Part shown: in pieces, positions 46,461 to 57,779 of the stretch
Position numbering within the stretch: position 1 is the first letter of the stretch
How the letters are laid out: each line of letters starts with the position of its first letter
Origin: Epiperipatus broadwayi
Taxonomy: Eukaryota > Onychophora > Udeonychophora > Euonychophora > Peripatidae
Assembly (NCBI GenBank): GCA_028023455.1
Contig: JAQFVV010000556.1
Coordinates: forward strand, 64,001 to 128,000
Reading direction: 5' to 3'
DNA: 64,000 nucleotides
The notes under the pieces: generated by a model
What the model was told of the DNA's origin: nothing
The model's input: only the letters and a program-made list of their open reading frames with translations
The model's database searches: none
Position numbers and translations under genes: made by a program

Positions 46461-47960
46461 AGTCAACTTAGCAATAAAAAAATATTAAAATAACATTTCA
46501 GTTCAAAAACACTCTTGCTTGCTTCAATCTTTCTAACTAATTAATTTCTCCAATTCCTTTTGTTTCCCAAAATAGTATATCAGTATGCCGATTTCTATTT
46601 CTTAGGCATGCTTTTAACATTTTTTTTCTTTTTCTGCCATACATTTACTTAAGATTCCTTGAAAATTTTAAGTGGCTAAGTAATCGAACAAAAATCACAA
46701 AATTGCCTCCAGGTATACATATAAAAGTTTTTTCATTACTTTCATTAAAATGCAATATACAATAAAACAACAGAATAGTATACATTTGACATAAATTAAC
46801 AATACAAGAAGAAAATTTATATATTTGCATATAACTGCATTTCCACAATTTATTACCACATTTTTATGAATTTATTTTAAAACAAATAACTATAAACCTC
46901 TTTCTTTTTTTTTTTTTAAATAAAAAAAAAAACTTTCAAACTTTCTCTCTTCAACATATATATCTAATTCTTTATATTTTATACTCGCATGCCGAATCCA
47001 ATTTATTAGACTCATGCTGATCTAGGCAGTTAGGGAATATTGTGTAACTTCCTTGTAACAGTGTTTGAACCCAGCTAGTGTTACAATACATAAAAATGCT
47101 AATGAAGAGCTGATTTTACATTCTGAAAAATTTAGGCAAACTATGTAACTGAAAAATGTGCATTATTGCATATTAGTACATCTACAATTATATTACTTCA
47201 CATATGATATTCATTTAGGACTTACATATTAAAGGTAAAAAAAGGCAATTTAATTTCATTTAGCATGTAATAAAATGTTTTAATTTTCATATAATACATA
47301 GACCAAGCAGATCTGGGGCCTTGATAAATGTGAGATCATCTGCATCCTAATGAACTCAGGTCAACTCTGTTCATGAGACTAGGAGTGCTGAAATTTATTT
47401 TTCACAAAGGTGCCTCACACCCATGCAGCAGCCTGCATGTGCTAAACCATGCTAGTCACTGCATTATATTAGAGCATATGTCACCAATTCAAAAATCTGT
47501 TTACATTCTGTTGAAAAATATAAATATTGTATCTTTTTTTAATAACAATGATAAAAATAATAATAATATAGCTGTTTATTGGTAAAACACTTATGATCAG
47601 AAAATATGCAATACTTCTAATTTTTGTTTTACTCTCTAGCAAAAATAGGTATATATATATATTTTGATTAGCAATCAGAAGTTTAGCAGCAGTAACCATA
47701 GATTACTTGCAGAAATAAAATGCTATAATGCATATATATTTATTTTGTTTTTAAGTATATTATGTTTATTAAATTTGAATAATAAAAGATATCAAATATC
47801 TTTATTTTATTTCTGTTATAAAAAAATTCCTTTTTTTACTATTATAGTGTTTATAATCAATAATAATAAGACTTCATTATTTTATTCTTTTGATGTATTT
47901 ATTACTGTTATGACTTTAAAAGAAAATAATGATGATAAAAAATATAAATATCACTTGTAG
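46461..47960. other. AT-rich intron sequence; tRNA-like string near 47.0 kb
   Basis: Near 47020-47085 an A-box-like string (ctaggcagttagggaat) and a B-box-like string (gtgtttgaacccagc) lie in tRNA-like order. The open frames at 47373-47960 have no motif; the last one ends exactly at the acceptor of the next exon and is probably intronic. Confidence 0.4.
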
Positions 47961-48045
47961 ATGCTATTAAAAGAAAATGAAGCGTTAAAAGATATTATAC
48001 ATCAATTGAAAATCAAAATTACTACGTTGAATGTTGAAAAAGGAG
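47961..48045 (+). CDS. Host gene exon b (coiled-coil protein, partial)
   Basis: 85 bp after cacttgtag and before gtattt, phase 0 in and phase 1 out. It codes MLLKENEALKDIIHQLKIKI and eight further residues, a heptad-like pattern with Leu/Ile at a and d positions. The Met at the start need not be an initiator. The polypyrimidine tract is weak. The split Gly/Glu codon at the 3' end is completed in frame by the next exon only 106 bp away, which strongly supports both. Confidence 0.65.
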
Positions 48046-48151
48046 GTATTTTCTTATGTTGTTATTTATTTGCTTGTTTTTGTATTATTATAAAAACACT
48101 CATTACTAATTATGTCTGAATTTTATTTTTAAAATTCCGTTTATTTTTCAG

Positions 48152-48232
48152 AAAAGAAATCTGAAAATGTTATCCGTTTAGAAAATCATATTCATTATCA
48201 ACGTCTTATTCAGGATTTGAATGAAGCCATTG
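48152..48232 (+). CDS. Host gene exon c (coiled-coil protein, partial)
   Basis: 81 bp between tttattttttcag and gtaaga, with a strong acceptor and donor. It starts with the last two bases of a codon begun in exon b and codes EKKSENVIRLENHIHYQRLI then QDLNEAI, ending in phase 1. The helical, Leu/Ile-spaced pattern continues. The next phase-matching exon is at 61378, so the intron is about 13.1 kb and holds an RTE LINE, an LTR copy and a LINE fragment. Confidence 0.75.
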
Positions 48233-48239
48233 GTAAGAT

Positions 48240-49325
48240 AATTGGACAATTTTAATTTTTAATTATTCAATATATTTTTTGTCTATCTGTTTGTTGTCGC
48301 CTTCAAATTTTATTAATAAAGCCATTTAAAATATCGTCGTTAATTTTATCGTAAAAAAAAAATATCGTCGTTTCCATTATTCTTAGTTGATTCAAAATGG
48401 AGCAAATGTGTTTGACATATTTTAAAGCTATTTAAAAATAACTCTTATAATACACCATCTCTCCAATATTCATGGCTATTTGTTTCCAAGTCTTTCTTAA
48501 ACAATTTAAACCATAGACAATAATAAACCATATGCATTGTATATGCTTGACATATATATGCACATCTAAGATATATTTTAATTTTAAAAATATACATATT
48601 TAGATATCAATAAACATAAATAAATTGAATAGAAAAATATAGCATATCAGTAAATCTAGAGAGAGAGTAATCACATGACTGAGTATACAAGATGAGGAAA
48701 TGATTCACTAAAAGATTATTTAATTATGCAGACACTCATATAGATAAGAGATGAGTGCCCATATGGATAAATGTGAAATTTATAAACTCATATCTACAAA
48801 TTTCTGATTTTTTTATTTAATAAATTTTTTTCAAACAATGGGGAATTACAATGTGAATAGTGAGTACATGAATACAATGGGATTACTGTGCACAAAAGCA
48901 ACATGAAGTTTTTGTCACTATATGAATAGAAAAATTGGAAAAGGTTAGCAACTTACTTTTAGTCTGTGAAACTAGCTGTGTCTAAACTTTGCAGACATAT
49001 TGGAACAGAAATTATAATTCCTTTTAATAATACTTAAATTTTTAGAATATGCATGAAAAAGTTGGAAAATTTTTTCAACACTGCCTTCACATGCACTCGA
49101 TTTTACAAACTTTTTTCAATATTAAGAAAGTTTTTATTTCCTTTAAATTTTTCATGCAAGGGCAAAATCTTATTATAGTTTCCATGATCTTTTTTAATAA
49201 TGATTTACAAATATTTTTTTAATAGTTAGATAGCAGATTTGGTTTCAGAAAATAAATAAATAAAATAATTATATGGTTTATTGCTCAGTAATTTATAAAA
49301 AGTTTGGTTATCAGAAGTAACTAAC
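48240..49325. other. Intron sequence without a recognisable feature
   Basis: AT-rich, with short A/T runs and a diverged aatatcgtcgtt duplication near 48330-48372. No exon or element recognised. Confidence 0.45.
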
Positions 49326-49328
49326 TTG

Positions 49329-49398
49329 AAGCTGTGATCCATGAGTCTCGAAAGCTAGAATTTGTCACTTAATCATTGCACTAAATCATGCAGAGCTT
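49329..49398 (-). repeat. tRNA-like SINE fragment
   Basis: On the - strand gcatgatttagtgcaatgat (A-box region) and agctttcgagactc (B-box region) are about 35 bases apart. The first part is shared with the copy at 60680-60756, so the two belong to one SINE family. Confidence 0.45.
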
Positions 49399-50219
49399 CA
49401 AGAAAAATAAATTTGCCAAAAATAGTTTTATTTGAAGAAGCAACCATATTTATAGTTGAGGCTATTATTGTCTCAGTAGTATAATCTATTAAACTTTGTA
49501 AAAATATTTATATAGCATTTATATAATTTAAAGTTTTATTCTCATAATATATTGTAATGCTAGCAAGAGATATGTGTTATGAAACAAACATATATGCCAG
49601 TATTACATAGTTATAATTTAAAAATAAATGATTAAATTATTAATAAAAACTAAAATAGAAAGAAAGTATAATATGTTTTAGAGTAGTTTTCTTTTGTTTT
49701 AAGATTTTTAAAATGCAATTTTGTAAAATAAAAATAAAGATTGCATTATGTTTTTCTTTTAAAACAGAATAGGGTAGGGAAAAATTTAAGAACTCTCTCT
49801 TCTTTTTAAAGAACTGAAAACTCTCTTTGTTTTATAAAGTAAAAATAAGTTAGGGGAATAAATGTGTAAAAAATAAATCTTAGTAGCAATCAAAAATAAA
49901 AAGATTACTGACTGAATTAATTGTTAAAAAAATAATTAATTAGTAAAGGCTTTGCAATGCAATTAAGTTTGCAAGATTACTGGTTAATAATAAAATTGAA
50001 ATTAATAATTGAAGTAATTACAAACTATGTAAACTATCGATGAGATAGTAGATTAGTCTAAGCAAAAGATTAAATTAAAGCAAATGTAAAAATAAATTAG
50101 AGTAATAAATGTAAAAATTAATTAATAAAAAAACCAGACTTAAGTTATGATCAAAATTAAAAATTATGATAAGGAATTGAAACAATAGAAGAGAAAAGGT
50201 ATACAAAGTCACTATGGCC

Positions 50220-50620
50220 TATTGTTAGTCAGTTGGGTTTGTGATATTCAGTTGGGGTTGCTATTTATGTTACTGCAATACAGTTGGCTTCATATTATTC
50301 ATTTAATTGGAGTTGAGCTATACAGAATGCAGAAGAATGCAGATTCAGAGTTTTGGAGAACTTTAAATGCTGTAACAAACCAGTCATTACTGCTGTGGTC
50401 TACATAATGCAGAAGCCACATAAGCCATAGGAGTATTCAGCAGGGCTTCATGCTCCAAAGTCATCAACTATCCCACCTGAGCCAATGCCCAGAACAAATG
50501 CATAAACCCTAAAGTAGGCATCTCTGCATGTTCTCTCTATTCCATTGTTGAGCCCATGAAATGAAGACAAGCCCTAGAATCATTCATGAAGATTAAAAAG
50601 CAAACCTAGATAAAGATACT
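50220..50620. other. Less AT-rich unidentified repeat-like segment
   Basis: The segment is richer in G+C than its flanks, with short internal repeats (cagttgggtttg, cagttggggttg, cagttggcttc) spaced about 30 bp at 50230-50290. An open frame at 50222-50407 has no motif. Possibly an old element remnant. Confidence 0.3.
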
Positions 50621-50802
50621 TTTAAATAACAGTCTATAGACACATTATATTAATTTTAAATGAACTTTAATTAATGAAGGATTATCATAATTTAACCTGA
50701 GTAATTACTTATGTGTGTGTATATATATCATCATCAATCATTATCAATCCACCACAGGATGAAGGTCTCTCCAAATTTAATCCATCTTTTCCTATCTTTA
50801 GC

Positions 50803-52660
50803 TTATTTTCTCCACATCACCCCGGCACACTTTCTTATTTCATCCATCCATCTCACATGTGGTCTCTTTCTGGGTCTTTTACAATCTCTTGGAATCCAGT
50901 TCAAAATTTCAATTGTCCATCTATTATCATCTCTTCTAGCAATATGTCCAGCCCAACTCCACTTCAGTCTTTTAATTTTTTCAATGAGGTCAGTAACATC
51001 TGTTTGTTCTCTTACCCATATATTGTGTTTTCGATCTCTTCTTGTTACTCCCAACATGCATCTCTCCATACTTCTTTGAGTGGTCTGAAGTCTCTGTATT
51101 GCTCTTCTATTAAGTGTCCAAGTCTCAGATCCATAAGTAAGAACTGGAAAAACACATTTATTAAAAACTTTTCTTTTCAAACACATAGGCATATTTCCTT
51201 TTAGTATCAAGTTATTTTTACCAAAAAGCACTCCAACCAAGTTTAATTCTATGATTAATTTTATCCATTATGTTTTCATCTGTATTAATAATCTGACCAA
51301 GGTATTTGTAACTGTTAACTTCTTCTAACTCATCATAATCAATCTTTATTTTCATATTTTGAGAAAATCTATTAAACATTACTTTAGTCTTTTTAACATT
51401 TATCTTTAGTTCTACTTTCATCTGATAACTCCTGCAACATTTCCTGTAGCTCTTAAGCATTATTTGCAAAAACAACTACATCATCTGCAAAATCTAAATG
51501 ACTTAAATAATCTCCATTTACTTTCACTCCTTCAGTTTCCCATTTTAATCCACAAAATACTTTTTGCATCATTGCTGTAAAAAGTTTTGAAAATATGGAG
51601 TCACCCTTTCCAATGTTGATTTTCCTACTATCATTATGTAATCTAATTGTTGCTGTTGCATTTTTATAAATATTCTTTAAAATGTGACAATATCCTGGAT
51701 CTACACCTTGACGATCCAATGCTTTAATCACTAAAGAAATGTTTATAGAATCAAATGCCTTTTCATAATCTACAAATCCTAAGCATAATGGCAACTCATA
51801 TTCATTTGTCCTTTCTATAACTTCTCTCAATACCTGGATATGATCTACTGTACTAAAACCACTTTTAAATCCAGCTTGTTCTCTTGGTTGGTGGAAATCC
51901 AGTGTTTTCTGTAGACGATTTGTAATTATCTTAGTAAAAATTTTGTATAAAACTGATAAAAGACTGATAGGTCTGTAATTTCTAATATCTTCTTTATCAC
52001 CTTTTTTAAATATTAATATTAATACTGCATTCTTTCAATCATCTGGTACATCTTTATCATTTAGACATTTGGTATATAACTTTGCTAAAAAAATTTATAT
52101 TTCTTCACCTGCTCCTTTTAATATATCAATTATAATTCCATCATTACCTGGAGCCCTCCCTTTCTTCATAAATTTCATTACATGTCTCACTTCCTCATTC
52201 AAAATTCTGGGCAATTTGGAAGATATAATAGGTATAGGAGGCACTTGTTCTTTATTACTATATAATTCTTGATAGAAGACTTCTACACATTTCATGATGT
52301 CATCTCTCTTTTTAGTAATAATGCCATCTTTTTTTCTAATTGCAGATATAAATTTCCTACCAATACCAAAATTTTGTTTTACACTCTTTAGACTTTTATT
52401 CTCTTCTACAACTTTCCTTGCTAATTCACAATTATACTTTCTTATATCATTTTCAATTCTTTTCCGCACCATTTTACAAAATTCAAGATATTCAATATTT
52501 TTTAATGCATCATTGTTGTATATCCTCATATTCCTTCCTTTCTTCATAAATTCTCTAGTCTCAGTAGAAATTTTATTGGTCAATTGCTGCTTTTTTCTAC
52601 CAGCTATCTTTGTTGCAGTTTTAAAAGTGTATCAGTTATTTTCCTATTAATGTCATTCAA
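50803..52660 (-). pseudogene. RTE reverse transcriptase domain, broken
   Basis: The N-terminal part (52095-52583) reaches MKKGRAPGNDGIIIDILKGA, an early RT motif. Stops follow near 52093 and 52037 (a Trp codon changed to TGA). The frame then carries PISLLSVLYKI, REQAGFKSGFSTVDHI and motif A (FVDYEKAFDSI). FADDVVVFANN contains motif C with both catalytic Asp (51453-51560). Two frameshifts separate VNSYKYLGQIINTDE (51218-51475) and the tail CVFPVLTYGSETWTLNRRAI ... WAGHIARRDDNRWT (50803-51240). A further frameshift near 52600-52660 separates this from the endonuclease. Confidence 0.85.
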
Positions 52661-52672
52661 ATCTGAATCATG

Positions 52673-53818
52673 TTAAAAATCTACTAATACTTGAAACCGA
52701 TTTGTAAGTTCTAATTTAAATTCATTAGAATGTTTTTGAAGATTAGGAATATCAACTGTAAATATTGTTTTTCTTAATAATTTTTGTCCCTCTAATTTTG
52801 CATTAACATGTATCTTACATCTTACTAATCGATGATCACTTCCTGTGTTAAATTTATTAAGAACATTACAATCTTGAAATATGTATTTTCTGTTAGTCAA
52901 AATATAATCCAATTTTGCTGTACCTTCATTTGGATTGCTTCCATTTCCATTTCCTTTTAACATTTTTTTCAAAAAAAGATTTGTAATATAAAGTTTTTCT
53001 TTCTCTGCAAACTCCACAAGTCTATGTCCTCCCTCATTTCTATTACCACAACCAAAATTACCTACAACATTTTCATCTTTCATTTGTTTACCAATTCTAG
53101 CATTAAAGTCTCCCATAACAATTTTAAAATGTTGTTTACTCTGATCAAAAGCCTTTTGTACATCCATATAAAAATCTTCTACTACTTCATCACTATGAGA
53201 ACTTGTTGGAGCATAAACCTGAATTATCTGCATTTGGTATCTGCTATTAAGTTGTAAAACTAATCTTGCCACTCTGTCCAATACACCATCAATCTCCACA
53301 ATGTTATTCTTCCATTTTTTATTTATAATGAATCCTACTCCACTTGTATTTCCAATATTTGTGCCTTTATAGTAGAGTATATGTCCACTTTTTAAATCAA
53401 TTGTTTCTTCACCTTTTCTTCTAACTTCACAAAGTCCAATAATGTCCCATTTAATATAAGACAGTTCTTCTTCTAACTCTTGCAATCTTCCTTCACTTGA
53501 AAGTGATCTGCAGTTGTAAGTACCTAAATAAAAAGTCATCATCAAATGGCAGCCTGAGTCCGCAATCATGGAATTCTTAGCACCCTCCACCTTCGGCCAC
53601 CAACTGCTGCCTTGGTTGGTGACTTTACAGCCTCCTGGGAATAAGGGCCATGATTTATTTGTGTCTGTCATGATTGTATATATTGGAAAAATTATTCTTA
53701 AACTCGGAGGTAAATGGCCAATAAACTCACCATGCTGGTTAATGCATATTGGTGAGCAGCCCACCCATGTTTGTATACTATATGAATAATCACATAGTAA
53801 TAACAGCTGCAATGACAA
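52673..53818 (-). pseudogene. RTE endonuclease domain (EEP family), frame open but disconnected
   Basis: The domain begins at about residue 95 of the open frame (TYNCRSLSSEGRLQELEEEL). The catalytic Glu is in WDIIGLCEVRRKGE, and YAPTSSHSDE follows. The Asp/Asn pair is in KIVMGDFNARIGKQ, KLDYIL follows, and the terminal SDHRLV carries the catalytic Asp-His. All catalytic motifs of the exonuclease-endonuclease-phosphatase fold are present. In the live element this enzyme nicks target DNA to start reverse transcription. The frame ends at a stop near 52673 and the RT is out of phase, so it is a pseudogene. The first ~90 codons are probably 5' leader. Confidence 0.85.
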
Positions 53819-53925
53819 GAATGTATGGAGTAGACATTAGGAATTTGCCCTGCTTGGTTCTTTGAAGGCCTCCAAGAGGAATCAAAGGGTCTCCTTTCAG
53901 TTAATAGCAAACTCCTTCCTGCAGC

Positions 53926-53940
53926 CATATATATATATAT
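53926..53940. repeat. TA tract between the RTE 5' end and the LTR copy
   Basis: A short (AT)n run separates the start of the RTE element (- strand) from the LTR-like sequence that begins TGTACC at 53941. It may be the insertion site of one of them. Confidence 0.6.
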
Positions 53941-55865
53941 TGTACCATTTATTTATATATAATACAAATATATTGGCATTTGGTAAAAGCTAAAAAAAAA
54001 AAAAGTAAACTTAATTTTTTTTATTAGTATAATTAATTTTTTTAAAAAAACGTACAGTGAAAGTTAAAATTGTCTTTTGTATTTTTTTACATAATTAGAA
54101 ATAAAAGTATAAATTGGAGAGAACAAAAGACATGCAGATTACTAATCCTGATAAAGTAAAAGAATTCAAAGAGTAAAAAGATAAGCTAAAAGAAAAATAT
54201 TTTAGCTAATTAAAGATGGCAGAATTATGCTAAAAAAATAAAGACTTTGTAATTGAAAAATAATAAAGAATGTACAAGATTATGAACCTAAACGCCATGA
54301 TAATAACATGCACAGAAGTCCGAAAACTGGGTCTCTAGTATAAAAAGGCAGAGACCAGTTTGATGAACGTCTTGTTTCGTTTGTTTCTCTATAGTTAGCC
54401 CTGGATAACAAGAATATATCCAGGAAAGCTCTACGCTGAAATAATTTGGCATGTCGGAGTGAACCGGAGCTTCTGTGGACATCATGCCTGAAGATGTACA
54501 CCAGAAAAGCTTTCATGACCAACTAGGATAATAGAACACAAGATCAACTAATAACCAATGGCTGAGCTCATTCTAACCCAAATAACTATGCATAGTTATC
54601 TACTACTTTCTCGCTAAATTTACCGGTAAGATATGACTCATTATTATTCCCGATTGTGACTAAATTGTCTACAAACCATCTTAAAAATATACCTATAGTA
54701 GGATCCTGATATAGACTTTCATGTATTTGATCAAGAGACTTTTGTGTACCCAAGAACTTTAATTAATTGTTTTAATTACTTTATTTTATTAATGTATTCA
54801 TATTTGGATTAGTGTGTGTTCTCTCCAGTTTATTTAATTAACAATTTAAGGTTAAATATTTTAAGCTGTTAGAATAAAAATATTTCTATTATCAATTTTA
54901 ATTTGTGCATTATTAATAATAGTTATTAATATTTATTATTAAATTTATTAGTATTAGTTTGGTGATATTTAAAAAGATAATTTCCTTTGCCAATATGTTT
55001 TAATAAGTTCCAGGAATAACAATATTTAGGAAATAATTCTAGTTCATGGTAAAATCTAATATCGATAATTTAAAAAAAAAATCAACATCTTTTCTTTTTT
55101 TATTTACAACTTGCGAGATGTGCTGGCGACAGATTTTAGCGGATTCTTATGAATCCTGGCACCCAGATCAAATAAATTAAAAGCTGATTTCATCAATAGC
55201 ACAATTCGTAACAATTCTAGGCTGAGGTGATCAAGAAACATAATTATGTTTTTAGAAATAGAAATACAACTTTCTTTTTTTTGACATAACTTGATCAACT
55301 CGCGCATTTATAATGCGTATAGAGGCCTAGCAAGACAGAAAACGTTATAATATGTTTAGTAAATTTCAATATTATATTGTTATTTTATATTAGATATGTG
55401 TGTATTTGAATAAATATTAATGTTTATTTAAATATTATTTGGTCTATTCTCTCTCTGTTGTCACTGTGTCACTATTAATTTAAGAGTATAGTCATTTTTA
55501 TATGTTAAGTTAAATGTGCTGGACCCTGGTTAAGAGTATGAGCTAGCCAAGGGATATCTCATATACTGGATTGTGTGTCTGTCATCCAAATCATACTGAC
55601 TATATAACCTATGGTTGTCTGGTGCCTGAGTTTGATCCTCAAAACAAATAAAATGCTTTGGATGGTAGGAGTTTGAATCCAGCAATTGAAGTGGGCCATG
55701 ATCTGGAAATGTGAGCATGTTATGCTTTGTATAGCTCGATGATTGTGAGTATCATTGATGGCTATGCTATCAATGATATTCTCCTCTCTGCTTAAAGAGC
55801 TGATTATTCCCATGTTTTGTTAAAAATTATTATAAAAGGTATTTAAACCAGGCCTGCTTATACAT
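53941..55865 (+). mobile_element. Third, diverged copy of the gypsy-like LTR
   Basis: The 3' third (about 55532-55850) matches the two LTRs above: gagctagccaaggg, tggattgtgtg, acaaataaaatgctttggat (with the AATAAA), gtttgaatccagca, gaagtgggccatgatctgga and atcaatgatattctcc occur in order. The 5' end TGTACC at 53941 and a TATA box (gtataaaaaggc near 54337) stand at equivalent places, but the middle is hard to align, so the 5' border is uncertain. It is solo and in + orientation within the intron. It may represent a sister family. Confidence 0.5.
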
Positions 55866-55869
55866 TTCA

Positions 55870-56555
55870 TATTAGAATATTAACTTAACAAAAAGATTAT
55901 ATATACTTCTATATCAGCACTGGAACATCACCATGAATGGACAAATTTATAGCAATACATACATTTCATGGAGCAATCAGTTCTTTTAATGACTTTAAAT
56001 TTAATAATTTTATAAATACAAATTGAGCAATCAGTATTACAGTCTTGACTCCTTCAAAATGTAGAGTATCTGTGCATGTAAATTGATCTTATATTTTTAT
56101 TTGTTTATAATTTTTACTTAAAAATATTATATAGATTTTCCAAAGACTTTGCCTAACTTAGTCTCAAAACTAATCTATTATTTAAAAAAAATTTTTTTTT
56201 TTTTTCAATTTAAAACAGTTTTTTCATATTGCCTGTAAAGTTGTTTTTTTTTTATCTAGAAAAAAAAATCCATATTAAGTAAATAATTGCATTTTATTTC
56301 TACAAATAAAACACAAGTGGTTGTTTTATAAACAACTCATCCAATTTATCAAAAAAACTCGTACTTACCAAAGATATATCAAATAACCCATTTTTGGGGC
56401 TTTTAGAAATCATTATATTTTTAAATTTTGTACTAGAAAAAATTTAAAATATAAATTTTTTAAAACATCATCATTATTATTAGTAAAAATAAACTTCTTT
56501 TCTCTTTAAAAATATGGTTCCAAATAATCTTACATACATAAAAATATATTAATTG
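55870..56555. other. Intron sequence without a recognisable feature
   Basis: AT-rich with long T and A runs near 56190-56270. Nothing recognised. Confidence 0.45.
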
Positions 56556-56558
56556 TTC

Positions 56559-56759
56559 TTTTCTTTTTAAAAACTTTTTATTTTTATGAATCTATATATA
56601 TATTAAAAATTATATACTTAAAATAATAATATATATGCATATATATTTGTAGATTCTTGATAATGACTACTAGGAAGTATTCAAAATATCAGAAATGTGT
56701 GTAATGTATTGAAATATATATGGATTCATAAAAATAAAAAAGTTTTTAAAAAGAAAAAG
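56559..56759. mobile_element. Short hairpin element (MITE-like, ~200 bp)
   Basis: tctttttaaaaacttttta and the following tttttatgaatc (56559-56592) are the reverse complement of gattcataaaaataaaaaag and its flank at 56722-56757, giving arms of about 40 bp around a TA-rich centre. No target duplication is clear. The AT-rich composition means chance assembly cannot be fully excluded. Confidence 0.45.
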
Positions 56760-57049
56760 GAGAGAGAATAATTTTAATGAACTTTTAATGTATGAAAGAT
56801 CAATTACATACCATTAATTCTAGCCATTTAACATAAAGACAATACCATTCCAAAAATTGATCTTGTTTGCCTCACATATTAATTGGAAAAAACATTTATT
56901 TATACACAACCTGATAAGTAATTATTATGGCCCCATAATTACCAACTAAATAAATTAGCAATATTTTATCAAATTCAAAGATCTGATCTCTCTTGAAGCT
57001 GGAGATGTCTACAAAATCTTTTGTGGGATTGTAAAATTCCTTACATGGG

Positions 57050-57770
57050 TCAATCAATAGTAGTCTGTCCAATAGACAGGTCCAGAGAGTAGTCACTACA
57101 TCAGTTCATCCATTCTTCCATTCCATTCTCTTCCTTGCCCACTTCCTCAATTCCACATAACTCCTTCCATCTCGTATATCATCCAATAATGTCAATCTCT
57201 TCCGTCCTTTCTTTTTATCTCCACTCACCATTCCTTCCAAAACATCTTTCATTAAACTATAATCTTTTCTTAGTATATGTCCAATCCAGTTTCTCTTTCT
57301 CTCTTTGATACTTTCAATCAATCTTCTTTCCTCATTAACTCTTTTCAAAACTTCTTCATTTGTTATTTTATTCACCCAACTGATTTTTTCCATTTTTCTC
57401 CATGTCCACATCTCAAAAGCTTCCAGTCGTTTCTTAATTCTATTACTCAATGTCCATGTCTCACAACCATACATTAATACACTCCACACATAACATTTAA
57501 TTAATCTTTTCCTTAATTCTCTTTCCATAGGTCCACAAAATATCTTCTTTCTTTTTACAAATGTCACCTTTTCCAATGCTATTCTTCTTTTAACTTCATC
57601 TTCACTTCTTCCATCCTCACTCAACCAACAACCCAAATATCTAAATCCCTTCACCTGCTGCACCATGTCATCATGGATTCCAATTTGCAGTCTTTTTGCA
57701 TCTCTCCGGAGAAGATAGACTAAAGGTATCTGCACTACAGGGCGCCATCTAGGCATTTGAACCTAGAAAA
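57050..57770 (-). pseudogene. 5'-truncated LINE, reverse transcriptase C-terminus
   Basis: A 216-codon open frame (57106-57756) starts within the RT thumb region: LQIGIHDDMVQQVKGFRYLG, then LSEDGRSEDEVKRRIALEKV. It continues through LIKCYVWSVLMYGCETWTLS and the tail RKRNWIGHILRKDYSLMKDV to KKKGRKRLTLLDDIRDGRSY. The 'YGCETWTL' and 'WIGHILR' blocks are shared with RTE-like and related LINEs. The sequence differs strongly from the RTE at 50.7-53.9 kb, so this is another family. The frame is intact in what remains, suggesting a relatively recent 5'-truncated insertion. A short 3' UTR follows to about 57050. Confidence 0.8.
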
Positions 57771-57779
57771 ATTTATAAA

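Larger units (their letters stand above)
50711..53937 (-). mobile_element. RTE-clade non-LTR retrotransposon, near full length (3.2 kb)
   Basis: The element runs on the - strand from a 5' end near 53937 to a 3' end of GATGAT/ATATAC-type simple repeat at about 50711-50740. It encodes, in order, an apurinic-like endonuclease and a reverse transcriptase with the RTE-type tail ending WAGHIARRDD ... RWMDEIRK. The short 3' UTR and simple-repeat tail are typical of RTE elements. It lies inside the 13 kb intron of the host gene, in antisense. Nonsense changes and frameshifts make it inactive. The endonuclease frame is still open over 381 codons, so decay is moderate. Confidence 0.85.

Noticed and set aside
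47664-47960. 98-codon + strand open frame directly before exon b
   Set aside because: It is low-complexity (Phe/Ile/Asn/Lys) and ends with TAG exactly at the exon b acceptor, so it reads as intron.
50711-51204. + strand open frames of 122 and 163 codons
   Set aside because: They are the antisense shadow of the RTE reverse transcriptase tail on the - strand.
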